Source: Rhodobiaceae bacterium | GTDB lineage: Bacteria > Pseudomonadota > Alphaproteobacteria > Parvibaculales > Parvibaculaceae | DNA: 17,365 nt | Assembly: GCA_002746275.1 (NCBI GenBank) | Contig: NVWR01000006.1 | Location: 226,021-243,385 of the forward strand | Reading direction: 5' to 3' | Shown here: positions 8,863 to 15,694 of the stretch, piece after piece | Layout of the letters: every line of letters begins with the position of its first letter | Position numbering within the stretch: position 1 is the stretch's first letter | Made by a program: the position numbers and the translations under genes | The notes under the pieces: model-generated | Told to the model about the DNA's origin: nothing | The model's database searches: none | What the model saw: only the letters and a program-made list of their open reading frames with translations

Positions 8863-9840
8863 CTAATTCAGCACTTCATCCCGTGCTGCGCGTCTCTCTG
8901 CGGCCTGCTCAGACATTGCTTCGCGCATGGCCTTTTGCAGTTTTTCAAAGGCGCGCACTTCGATCTGGCGGACACGTTCCCGACTGATGCTATATACCTT
9001 GCTCAGCTCTTCCAGCGTGGACGGATTGTCCTTCAGGCGCCGCTCGGTCAGGATGTGCATCTCGCGTTCGTTCAATGTCTGCATGGCAGTGTGCAGCATG
9101 TCGCGACGCAAGGTGAGCTCTTCGCGGTCACCCAGCTCGACCTCCTGATCGGTGCTGTCGTCCACCAACCAGTCCTGCCACTCGCCGCCATCGGCTTCCG
9201 CATTGCGGATAGGGGCATTGAGCGAATTATCCGGGCCTGACATGCGCCGGTTCATGTCGGTCACTTCTTTTTCTGTGACCCCAAGACGGGTTGCAATTGT
9301 TGTCAGGTTCTCTGGCTTCAGATCGCCCTCTTCAAAGGCCTGAAGCTGGCCCTTGATTTTGCGCAGATTGAAAAACAGCTTTTTCTGCGCAGCCGTTGTT
9401 CCCATTTTTACGAGGGACCAGGAGCGCAGGATGTATTCCTGAATGGCGGCTCTGATCCACCACATGGCATAGGTCGCGAGGCGAAACCCTTTTTCCGGTT
9501 CAAAGCGTTTGACGGCCTGCATCAGGCCGACATTACCTTCTGAAATCACTTCGCCGGTGGGCAGGCCATAACCGCGATAGCCCATGGCGATCTTGGCCAC
9601 CAAGCGCAGATGGCTTGTCACCATTTTTTCAGCGGCCTCAGGGTCCTCATGTTCTTTCCAGCGTTTGGCCAGCATGTATTCTTCTTGTGGCTCAAGCATC
9701 GGAAACTTGCGGATTTCCTGAAGATAGCGTGAGAGCGACTGTTCTGGTGTGACAGCCGGCATTCTGGCGCTTGCTGCTGCCGGTTTTGCTGTCGACTTCG
9801 CGGCCGATTTAGTCGTCTTCTTTGCCGTCGTTTTTGCCAT
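8863..9840 (-). CDS. rpoH: RNA polymerase sigma-32 factor RpoH
   Basis: RpoH directs RNA polymerase to heat-shock promoters. The protein has region 2 from about residue 33 (LSRYLQEIRKFPML), the core-binding segment GNVGLMQAVKRFEP, the -10 recognition helix FATYAMWWIRAAIQEY in the form RLATYAMWW, the RpoH box QKKLFFNLR (152-160) and a region 4 helix-turn-helix, YSISRERVRQIE. The RpoH box separates it from RpoD and RpoS. At 325 residues it is longer than usual because of a Lys/Ala/Thr-rich N-terminal extension of about 27 residues. The extension is supported by the strong site AAGGGGG before the ATG at 9840; the internal ATG at 9762 has none. It lies 90 bases downstream of rluD on the same strand. 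Confidence 0.96.
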   Translation of the reverse strand: MAKTTAKKTTKSAAKSTAKPAAASARMPAVTPEQSLSRYLQEIRKFPMLEPQEEYMLAKRWKEHEDPEAAEKMVTSHLRLVAKIAMGYRGYGLPTGEVISEGNVGLMQAVKRFEPEKGFRLATYAMWWIRAAIQEYILRSWSLVKMGTTAAQKKLFFNLRKIKGQLQAFEEGDLKPENLTTIATRLGVTEKEVTDMNRRMSGPDNSLNAPIRNAEADGGEWQDWLVDDSTDQEVELGDREELTLRRDMLHTAMQTLNEREMHILTERRLKDNPSTLEELSKVYSISRERVRQIEVRAFEKLQKAMREAMSEQAAERRAARDEVLN

Positions 9841-9855
9841 CGGAACCCCCTTACG

Positions 9856-9871
9856 TGCTGTGGTTACAGCA
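9856..9871 (-). promoter_or_regulatory. Small hairpin in the rpoH 5' leader
   Basis: TGCTGT and ACAGCA form a perfect six-pair stem with a four-base loop, ending only a few bases before the rpoH ribosome binding site (9846-9852 on the minus strand). It does not cover the site itself. A role in temperature-dependent translation is conceivable but not shown. Confidence 0.4.
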
Positions 9872-9930
9872 TCTTATGCCTTCCCCATATAGGAGGGGAT
9901 TGCGGCTGAAAAAAGGACCTCACGAGGATT

Positions 9931-11019
9931 TTATAGCTCTTCTAATGTTTTGAGAAGGTTGGCCATATCTGGGGGCAAAGGGCTCTCAAAGCGCACTTTT
10001 TCGCCGGTTTCTGGGTGTTCGAAGCCCAAAAGGTGGGCATGGAGAGCCTGGCGGCCCAGATCGTCGAGGGCCGTGCGAGCTTCGGATGAGAGTTTTGAGG
10101 CGCGGGTTCGCTGTCCGGTTCCGTAAACCGGGTCTCCCAGGACTGGATGGCGGACATGGGTCATGTGTACCCGGATTTGGTGGGTCCGGCCTGTTTCCAG
10201 GTAACAGGTCACCCGGGTTACCAGAATTTCCGGGGCACCAAAGCTGGCGGCGGTTTTGTAATGGGTGACCGCTTCGCGGGCACCCTGGGCCTCTGCCGTG
10301 CGGGTGACGACCATTTTCTGGCGGTTGTGGCGACTGCGGGCAACAGGTGCGTTGACCGTGCCTTTAGTCGGATGGGGTTTGCCCCAGACGAAGGCGGTGT
10401 ACTCGCGCTCAAGCCGTCCGTCTTTGCCGTGTTTGGCAAACTGATCCTGCAGTCCTTTGAGGGCGGGTTCGGTTTTGGCAACCACCATGACGCCGCTGGT
10501 TTCCTTATCCAGACGGTGAACAATGCCGGGGCGCATTTCCCCTCCAATGCCGGTAAAGTCGGGACCGCAATAGGCAAGCAACGCGTTGACCAGCGTTCCG
10601 TTGGGGGTGCCGGGTGCCGGGTGGACCACCATGCCGGACGGCTTATTAACTATGAGAAGATGCGCATCCTCATAAATGATATCCAGTGGGATGTCTTCGG
10701 GCTGAGGCGTTGCTGGTTGTGGGGCGGGCATGGTGACCCAGTACATCTCTCCCGGTTTGACCCGGTAGGCCGCCTCGCTTATCGTCCGCTCCGCGATGGA
10801 TGTCCCTGTGGATACGCGGTCATCGTCAAGCAGAGTGCGGATCCGCGAGCGACTTGGTGGCTCGGGAAGGTGCTCAAGTGCTGTGGTCAGGTACCGGTCA
10901 AGCCGAAGGCCTGCATCCGCTTCTGTTGTTACTAATGCGTGGCAAATTTCGCCCGCTTCACTGTCGTCTTTGGGGATTGAAAAAGTCATGCCGGATAATA
11001 GCGAAACTTTGGACAGCAT
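9931..11019 (-). CDS. rluD: RluD-type 23S rRNA pseudouridine synthase
   Basis: The enzyme isomerises uridines in helix 69 of 23S rRNA. An S4 RNA-binding domain spans about residues 35-95 (LRLDRYL to PGEMYWV). The catalytic block is GIVHRLDKETSGVMVVAK with the essential aspartate at 171, followed by EYTAFVWG and RTHQIRVHM, all RluA/RluD signatures. I chose ATG 11019 because GGAAGAGG lies seven bases upstream. ATG 10989 gives a protein ten residues shorter with no such site. Both starts overlap the 5' end of the divergent DUF6476-type gene, so each promoter must lie within the other gene. A terminator is not evident before rpoH. Confidence 0.92.
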   Translation of the reverse strand: MLSKVSLLSGMTFSIPKDDSEAGEICHALVTTEADAGLRLDRYLTTALEHLPEPPSRSRIRTLLDDDRVSTGTSIAERTISEAAYRVKPGEMYWVTMPAPQPATPQPEDIPLDIIYEDAHLLIVNKPSGMVVHPAPGTPNGTLVNALLAYCGPDFTGIGGEMRPGIVHRLDKETSGVMVVAKTEPALKGLQDQFAKHGKDGRLEREYTAFVWGKPHPTKGTVNAPVARSRHNRQKMVVTRTAEAQGAREAVTHYKTAASFGAPEILVTRVTCYLETGRTHQIRVHMTHVRHPVLGDPVYGTGQRTRASKLSSEARTALDDLGRQALHAHLLGFEHPETGEKVRFESPLPPDMANLLKTLEEL

Positions 11020-11416
11020 GGAAACGCCTCTTCCCTCACAGATGGATGCGATGAAGGACCGGCCTGTTTTGCTCGCTTCCGTCATTGTGATGGGCGTGTT
11101 GCTGCTGATTGGTTTCATTGTCATCTTTAGTACCATCGTTTACCGGGTGGTGAGCTCCCCCGATCCGGTCGAAGTCTCTGTGCGAGGCCAGTTTGGCGCG
11201 GTTGATGTGCCGGTCGCACATGGAACAGCTCTTTTGGGGACCAGTTTTATTGAAGACCGGCTGTCGATCGTGACCAGTAGCGATGGCATTGCCGAAGTCA
11301 TCATCATTGATACGAAGCGGGGCATTGAGCTGGGCCGGGTCCGGCTGGTTCCCCAATCAGGTGATGCCAATGAAGCCGCCGTGCCAGCGGGTAACGCCGA
11401 AGGTTCCGGCAACTAG
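10988..11416 (+). CDS. DUF6476-type single-pass membrane protein
   Basis: The 142-residue protein has a short N-terminal arm, one strong transmembrane helix (VLLASVIVMGVLLLIGFIVI, about residues 27-48) and a small C-terminal domain that repeats the pattern of DUF6476 proteins: a proline-rich link, then strands ending in IEVIIIDTKRG-like IAEVIIIDTKRGIELGRVRLV. Function is unknown. The divergent place next to rluD is common for this family in alphaproteobacteria, to my recollection. The start is uncertain: ATG 10988 gives the full arm, while ATG 11018 and 11042 are alternatives, and none has a strong ribosome binding site. Confidence 0.65.
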   Translation: MPDNSETLDSMETPLPSQMDAMKDRPVLLASVIVMGVLLLIGFIVIFSTIVYRVVSSPDPVEVSVRGQFGAVDVPVAHGTALLGTSFIEDRLSIVTSSDGIAEVIIIDTKRGIELGRVRLVPQSGDANEAAVPAGNAEGSGN

Positions 11417-11457
11417 GCAGATCTGCTTTATCACACGATAAAAAGTGCTGTTTGAGG

Positions 11458-11472
11458 CGTCATTTGTTGACG
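11458..11472 (+). terminator. Weak hairpin after the DUF6476-type gene
   Basis: CGTCA (11458-11462), loop TTTGT and TGACG (11468-11472) form a five-pair stem, with no T-run beyond CTTTG. A second tiny hairpin TATC-ACAC-GATA occurs near 11430. Termination here is a guess. Confidence 0.25.
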
Positions 11473-11498
11473 TCCGCTTTGTCGTGGGAGCGCGCACG

Positions 11499-11586
11499 AA
11501 AAAGGCCGCTTACACGGGGGGAGGAGGTGTGCAAGCGGCCTATCAAGCCTTATAGCCGAGGGAGGAGGTACGGCCGGGCTTTTCAA
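11499..11586 (-). ncRNA. Small RNA with two CCUCCUCCC anti-Shine-Dalgarno loops (alpha-r14-like)
   Basis: On the minus strand a compact RNA gene of about 88 bases is visible. Hairpin 1 has an inner stem GCCG/CGGC (11571-11574 with 11555-11558), an outer stem AAGCC/GGCTT, and the loop TACCTCCTCCCT. Hairpin 2 pairs AAGCGGCC-type arms, GGCCGCTT with AAGCGGCC (11533-11540 with 11504-11511), extended by ACAC/GTGT with a two-base bulge. Its loop is CCTCCTCCCCCC, and it is followed by TTTTT (11503-11499), making it an intrinsic terminator. A TTGACA promoter lies just upstream. Loops of this sequence mimic the 3' end of 16S rRNA and pair with ribosome binding sites; this is the hallmark of the alpha-r14 family (for example NfeR1 of Sinorhizobium). 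Family membership is inferred from structure and loop motif. Confidence 0.85.
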
Positions 11587-11591
11587 GTGCC

Positions 11592-11620
11592 ATATTCTCT
11601 CTAAAGTGACAGATTGTCAA
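11592..11620 (-). promoter_or_regulatory. Sigma-70-type promoter of the small RNA
   Basis: TTGACA (11620-11615) and GAATAT (11597-11592) are separated by exactly 17 bases, and the predicted start of transcription falls at about 11585, just before the first hairpin. A perfect dyad, TGACA-GAT-TGTCA (11607-11619), overlaps the -35 element. Confidence 0.75.
11607..11619. promoter_or_regulatory. Palindromic candidate operator over the small RNA -35 element
   Basis: TGACA and TGTCA flank a three-base centre as a perfect inverted repeat. It overlaps TTGACA of the small RNA promoter, the right place for a repressor to block polymerase. I do not recognise the regulator. Confidence 0.45.
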
Positions 11621-11917
11621 TTCAAAAATGGTGCGATGCAAAATAAATTACGAACAATTTAGTAAGTAAGAAATATTTCTAACCCACTGAAAATACACAT
11701 GAAAATATGAAGGTGAGGGACTAATGACACTTTTGGACGAAGTTCTGCGTTAGTTTGCCGCATCGCACTTATGCGACATTGAGGGTTTTGAAAGACTTGG
11801 TCTGAGATTTTGGCGCCTTTCTTTCGATTCTGCTGTCGCTGACACCTGACAAGGCATTGCTGTTGGCGGGGGCGCCCTTTAGGATTCGGGAAAAGGCCAG
11901 ATGGGGAGGAAATCTAT
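11621..11917. other. Non-coding spacer between the small RNA and the DUF2189 gene
   Basis: The first part (11621-11720) is strikingly AT-rich for this genome and lies upstream of the small RNA promoter. No gene is supported. A nine-codon ATG frame at 11724 and a minus-strand frame entering from 11769 look random. The only clear signal is the strong ribosome binding site GGGGAGGA at 11903-11910. Confidence 0.5.
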
Positions 11918-12715
11918 ATGGCATTTGCCGCCGAGAATCCGGCCGGGCCACGCCCGCAGCCGGGAGGATCAATACAGATAAAGAGACTTTCACTCGACGA
12001 TCCCTGGCGCTGGATTGCTGCTGGTTGGCGGGACATGTGGGCCATGCCAGCGGTCAGTCTGGCTTATGGGCTGCTTTTTTCCGCAGTTTCGCTCGGCCTC
12101 AGCACCGCCTTGTTCGTGGCGGAATGGAGTTCGCTGGTTTTGGCGCTCGGTGCTGGTTTTATGCTGGTGGGGCCGATGCTCGCGGTGGGGCTTTATGAGG
12201 CCAGCCGTCAGTTGGAAGCGGGTGAGAAAGTACGGCTAGGCCGGGTGCTATTTGTAAAAACGGTGTCGCCCGCCCAATTGGCTTTCCTCGGCATACTCCT
12301 CATGCTGGCGATGCTTTTCTGGATGCGGATCGCGAGCCTGTTGTTTGCCCTCTTTTTCGGCCTTAACGGTTTTCCCCCGCTGGTTGATTTTCTCCCAACG
12401 ATGATCTTTACAGCCCACGGGCTGGGACTGACGGTTGTGGGGTCAGTTGTCGGGGCGCTGCTTGCCTTTGGCGTGTTTTCGATTTCCGCTTTGTCGGTGC
12501 CGATGCTGATGACCCGCGAAATGGATGCGGTCAGTGCCATGCTGGCCAGTATCAAGGCGGTTCGTGAAAATATCGGGCCGATGGTGTTGTGGGCGTGGAT
12601 CATTGCACTGGTGATGGCTGCAGGCATGGCGACATTCTTTGTCGGTATGATCATCGCGTTTCCGCTCATTGGTCATGCGACCTGGCATGCCTATCGGGGC
12701 ACCATCAAGGCCTAG
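11918..12715 (+). CDS. DUF2189 domain-containing membrane protein
   Basis: The 265-residue protein has a short hydrophilic N-terminus containing the LSLDDPWRWIAAGWRDM segment typical of DUF2189, then about six hydrophobic helices. Recognisable blocks are FMLVGPMLAVGLYEASR, SISALSVPMLMTREMDAVSAM and the closing GHATWHAYR. Function of the family is unknown; it is often found beside cytochrome oxidase genes. The start is well fixed by GGGGAGGA eight bases upstream. Here it converges with ccoS, with the two stop codons sharing CTAG, and the small RNA loop is complementary to its ribosome binding site over eight bases. Confidence 0.85.
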   Translation: MAFAAENPAGPRPQPGGSIQIKRLSLDDPWRWIAAGWRDMWAMPAVSLAYGLLFSAVSLGLSTALFVAEWSSLVLALGAGFMLVGPMLAVGLYEASRQLEAGEKVRLGRVLFVKTVSPAQLAFLGILLMLAMLFWMRIASLLFALFFGLNGFPPLVDFLPTMIFTAHGLGLTVVGSVVGALLAFGVFSISALSVPMLMTREMDAVSAMLASIKAVRENIGPMVLWAWIIALVMAAGMATFFVGMIIAFPLIGHATWHAYRGTIKA

Positions 12716-12867
12716 TTGTCGGAGGGCGTGTCTTCGTCAAACAGGATGCGTTCTGCCGCCCCCTCCATGTCGTCATACTGGCCGGACTTGAGAGCCCAGA
12801 GAAACGCGCCGAGCCCCAACAGGCCAAGCCCGAGTGCGACGGGTATCAGGAAGATCAGCGCGTCCAT
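12712..12867 (-). CDS. ccoS: Cbb3-type cytochrome oxidase assembly protein CcoS
   Basis: This 51-residue protein begins MDALIFLIPVALGLGLLGLG, one transmembrane helix, then FLWALKSGQYDDMEGAAERIL and an acidic tail. The WAxxSGQYDDxEGxAxRIL pattern is the CcoS signature. CcoS is needed to insert haem and copper cofactors into cbb3 oxidase. The start overlaps the end of ccoI by 13 bases, so translation is likely coupled. It ends in the same CTAG as the convergent DUF2189 gene. Confidence 0.93.
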   Translation of the reverse strand: MDALIFLIPVALGLGLLGLGAFLWALKSGQYDDMEGAAERILFDEDTPSDN

Positions 12868-15065
12868 TTTTTCGGGTCGCCTTTCATTCCCAATCTCAGG
12901 GCGTTCAGGGTGACTGTCAGGGATGAGGCTGACATGGCGATGGCGGCGATAAGCGGTGTGACATAGCCTGCCATCGCAAGAGGTACCGCAATCAGATTAT
13001 AGCCCAGCGCCATGCCGAAATTCTGCAAAATGAGCCTGCGTGATTGTTTCGCGATTTGGATTGCCTGCGCGACGGCGTCCAGACCCTTGCTCTGGAAAAC
13101 AAAGTCGGCGGCGGTCTGGGAAATATCAGCGGCGCTGGCGGGGGAGATGGACACGTGGGCGGCTTTGAGAGCGGGTGCATCGTTCAGACCATCCCCCACC
13201 ATTAAGACTGTGTGTCCCTCATTCTGCATTTTCTCAATCAGCGCTATTTTTTCTGCGGGGGTCTTTTCAGCCTCCCAATGATCAATATGAAGTTTTTCTG
13301 CGACAGACCGTGTGGCTTCCTGAGTGTCGCCGGACAGGATGGTGACATCGTGGTCTTGGGTGAGATGTGCGAGGACTACCGCCGCGTCGGGGCGCAACTG
13401 GTCAGAGAAGCAGAACAGCAATGGTGCCTGATCGCCCACTCGTAACCAAAGTTCTGGACCATGAGACGCGCTTGTTTCCTCTGTTCCCGTCCAACGGCGA
13501 TTGCCGAGGCGAATAGTGCTTCCCTGATAGCTTGTCTCCAGGCCGAAGCCGGGTGTCTCGGAAACGCTTTCTACATTTGTGTTGCCCGACAGGCTTCTGG
13601 CATCTGCAGCGCTGACAACTGCGCGCGCCAAGGGGTGGCGGCTTTCGCGGGCAAGGGCGGCGGCGAGGGCGAGCTGATCATCTGCAATATCTTCGCCATT
13701 GATCAATTCCGGCCTGCCGAGAGTGAGGGTGCCGGTTTTGTCGAAGACAATCGCATCAATGTCCGCGAGACGCTCCAAGGCATCGGGTGTTTTGACGAGA
13801 ATGCCGAGCTTTAACAGACGTCCACTTGCAACAACTTGAACAACCGGGACAGCAAGTCCGAGGGCGCAAGGGCAGGTGATGATCAGGACCGCGATGGCGT
13901 TCATGACACTTGGTTGCCACCCGGCTCCCAGGAGCAGCCAGAGTAGGACTGTCCCTGCAGCAAGAATGTGAACTACCGGTGCATAGATGCGCGCGATCCT
14001 GTCAGCCAGGCGAACATACCCTGCGCGGCCCTGTTCTGCGGCCTCCATCAGCCGGACAATTTCCGACAGGAGTGAGGCGTCGTCTTTCGCGGTGACGCGA
14101 ATGCGGAGCGGACCGGAGAGGTTGAGCATGCCGGCAAATACTTGCGTGTCGGGGCCTGCTGTGAGGGGCAGGCTTTCTCCCGTCACCAGGCTGGTGTCGA
14201 TGTCGCTCGTGCCGTTGATGATGACACCGTCTGCAGGGAGGCGTTGCCCGGCGGCCACGGCGATGATCATGCCGGGTTCAAGGGCTGAGACATGCACCGA
14301 GCGTGTGCTGCCATCCGCTTCGACCAGAGTGGCGGCGATGGCCCGCAATGCCAGCAGGTTTTGAGCAACAGCGCAGGCCTTCGCGCGGGTCTGAACATCC
14401 AGGTACCGCCCAATAAGGAGGAAGAAGAGAAGACTTATGCTCGCATCAAAATAGACATGGTCGGCATTCTGGATGGTCTGGACAAGGCTCATGGCGCAGG
14501 CAAGCAGAACGGCCAGAGAGATCGGCACGTCCATGTTCATGGAGGTGGCGCGAAGAGCCTTCCAGGCGGAGCGGAAGAAGGGTTGTCCCGCGTAGGCAAC
14601 GGCAGGCAGAGCGATAAGGGCGGAAAGCCAGTGGAAAAAACCACGGGTCTCAGGTTCCATGTCGCCCGCGAACCCGGACCAGACGGAGACCGACAGGAGC
14701 ATGACGTTTGCAGCTGCAAAGCCCGCGACGCCCATAGCGCGCAAAAGCCGCGTGCTTTCTGTTGCATCGATTGCCGCTACCATTTTGGAGTCAAACGGGA
14801 CGGCGGTGAAACCCGTCTGATCCAGTTTGGTGATGATGGCAGCCCCGGTGGTGCTGTTTCCCTTCCAGGAAACGGCCACACGTTTTGTGGATAGGTTACA
14901 GCGCGCGCGCGTCACGTCTGGAATACTACCCAATGCGCGCTCTATTTTTTGCATACACCCTGCGCAATGCATGTCTTCGACGACCAGATCAAGATGCGCT
15001 TCGCCCGCTCCGTCGCGGACAAAGAGATCTGCATCAAGCGTGTCAAAAGCAGAGGTCAGGGTCAT
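12855..15065 (-). CDS. ccoI: Copper-transporting P1B-type ATPase CcoI (FixI)
   Basis: CcoI moves Cu(I) across the membrane for the binuclear centre of cbb3 oxidase. The 736-residue protein has an N-terminal heavy-metal domain with MHCAGC (C34, C37), the actuator motif TGES (295-298), the transmembrane metal site CPC (398-400), the phosphorylation motif DKTGT (442-446), the nucleotide-domain HP (477-478, in SRHPLA) and GDGLNDAP (624-631). All key residues are present. It starts in the ATGA that ends ccoH and overlaps ccoS by 13 bases. Position within ccoGHIS separates it from the general copper exporter CopA. Beyond translational coupling, no separate promoter is visible. Confidence 0.96.
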   Translation of the reverse strand: MTLTSAFDTLDADLFVRDGAGEAHLDLVVEDMHCAGCMQKIERALGSIPDVTRARCNLSTKRVAVSWKGNSTTGAAIITKLDQTGFTAVPFDSKMVAAIDATESTRLLRAMGVAGFAAANVMLLSVSVWSGFAGDMEPETRGFFHWLSALIALPAVAYAGQPFFRSAWKALRATSMNMDVPISLAVLLACAMSLVQTIQNADHVYFDASISLLFFLLIGRYLDVQTRAKACAVAQNLLALRAIAATLVEADGSTRSVHVSALEPGMIIAVAAGQRLPADGVIINGTSDIDTSLVTGESLPLTAGPDTQVFAGMLNLSGPLRIRVTAKDDASLLSEIVRLMEAAEQGRAGYVRLADRIARIYAPVVHILAAGTVLLWLLLGAGWQPSVMNAIAVLIITCPCALGLAVPVVQVVASGRLLKLGILVKTPDALERLADIDAIVFDKTGTLTLGRPELINGEDIADDQLALAAALARESRHPLARAVVSAADARSLSGNTNVESVSETPGFGLETSYQGSTIRLGNRRWTGTEETSASHGPELWLRVGDQAPLLFCFSDQLRPDAAVVLAHLTQDHDVTILSGDTQEATRSVAEKLHIDHWEAEKTPAEKIALIEKMQNEGHTVLMVGDGLNDAPALKAAHVSISPASAADISQTAADFVFQSKGLDAVAQAIQIAKQSRRLILQNFGMALGYNLIAVPLAMAGYVTPLIAAIAMSASSLTVTLNALRLGMKGDPKKWTR

Positions 15066-15694
15066 GAGCCACGCCCGTCGGTGTGGGGCTCTTCAGGACG
15101 GCGCGGCACGAAAAGACGTTCCTCATACACGAAAGACCGCCCGTCGGGGGTGGTCGCTCTGAACCATGCCAGCCAGTTACCCGCCTTCGCGAGCCGTATT
15201 GTACCCGCATAAAAGCCATTGCCCTGGGGTGTCAGCGTGGTGCTGGCATCTATCCCCTCCATGGTGGGGCGCCGGAGTGACAGGGGGATGGGGGCCAGGG
15301 CGACAGCTTTGTTGTCTCGATCTGTCACCCTCACTGTGACGTCGAGCAAGATTTCGGTTTGGTCGTAAGTCGGGCTGGTGTTGATTTCGACCTGCCAGCC
15401 TAAGGCCGCCTGGGCCGCCTCTGCTTCCAGGACATGATTGTAGGCACGCCCCCTGCTGTAGGCGTTTTCTGTCTCTACGCCGTCAAAGGTTGAGAGGGCA
15501 TAAAAGACCATGATGCCGTTGGCGAGAAAAATAGACCCAAAAAAGGCACCAATGCGGATCGCAAAGCCACGTCCGGTCAATTTTTTGGATGTGGTGGTGC
15601 CGGGTCTGGAGGTTGTACCTCCGGAGAAACTCTCTTGATGGCTCATGTCTGCCTGGGTTCCTTCATCGGCTGGGGCCTCGGAAGCTTGTGTCAT
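15062..15694 (-). CDS. ccoH: Cbb3 oxidase assembly protein CcoH (FixH)
   Basis: The 210-residue protein has a Ser/Thr/Gly-rich cytoplasmic arm, one transmembrane helix (AIRIGAFFGSIFLANGIMVF, about 45-65) and a periplasmic beta domain ending in GNWLAWFRATTPDGRSFVYE, the usual FixH layout. FixH/CcoH takes part in maturation of the copper-containing subunit. Start choice is open. The first ATG (15694) overlaps the end of ccoG by 32 bases without a good ribosome binding site; the internal ATG at 15646 has AGG five bases upstream and leaves a short gap. The arm is longer than in most homologues either way. It overlaps ccoI by ATGA. Confidence 0.9.
   Translation of the reverse strand: MTQASEAPADEGTQADMSHQESFSGGTTSRPGTTTSKKLTGRGFAIRIGAFFGSIFLANGIMVFYALSTFDGVETENAYSRGRAYNHVLEAEAAQAALGWQVEINTSPTYDQTEILLDVTVRVTDRDNKAVALAPIPLSLRRPTMEGIDASTTLTPQGNGFYAGTIRLAKAGNWLAWFRATTPDGRSFVYEERLFVPRRPEEPHTDGRGS

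Noticed and set aside
9883..9890. CCCCATAT resembling a sigma-32 -10 element upstream of rpoH
   Set aside because: It lies on the strand opposite to rpoH and has no CTTGAA-like -35 at the right distance.
11724..11753. Nine-codon ATG frame after GGTGAGGGA
   Set aside because: It is too short to support, although the ribosome binding site is fair.
11631..11768. Nine-base inverted repeat GTGCGATGC (11631-11639) and GCATCGCAC (11760-11768)
   Set aside because: It is short and 120 bases apart, so it could be chance. No other feature supports it.
11769..11993. Minus-strand open frame of 74 codons before the DUF2189 gene
   Set aside because: It overlaps the DUF2189 start and has no clear ribosome binding site or similarity I recognise.
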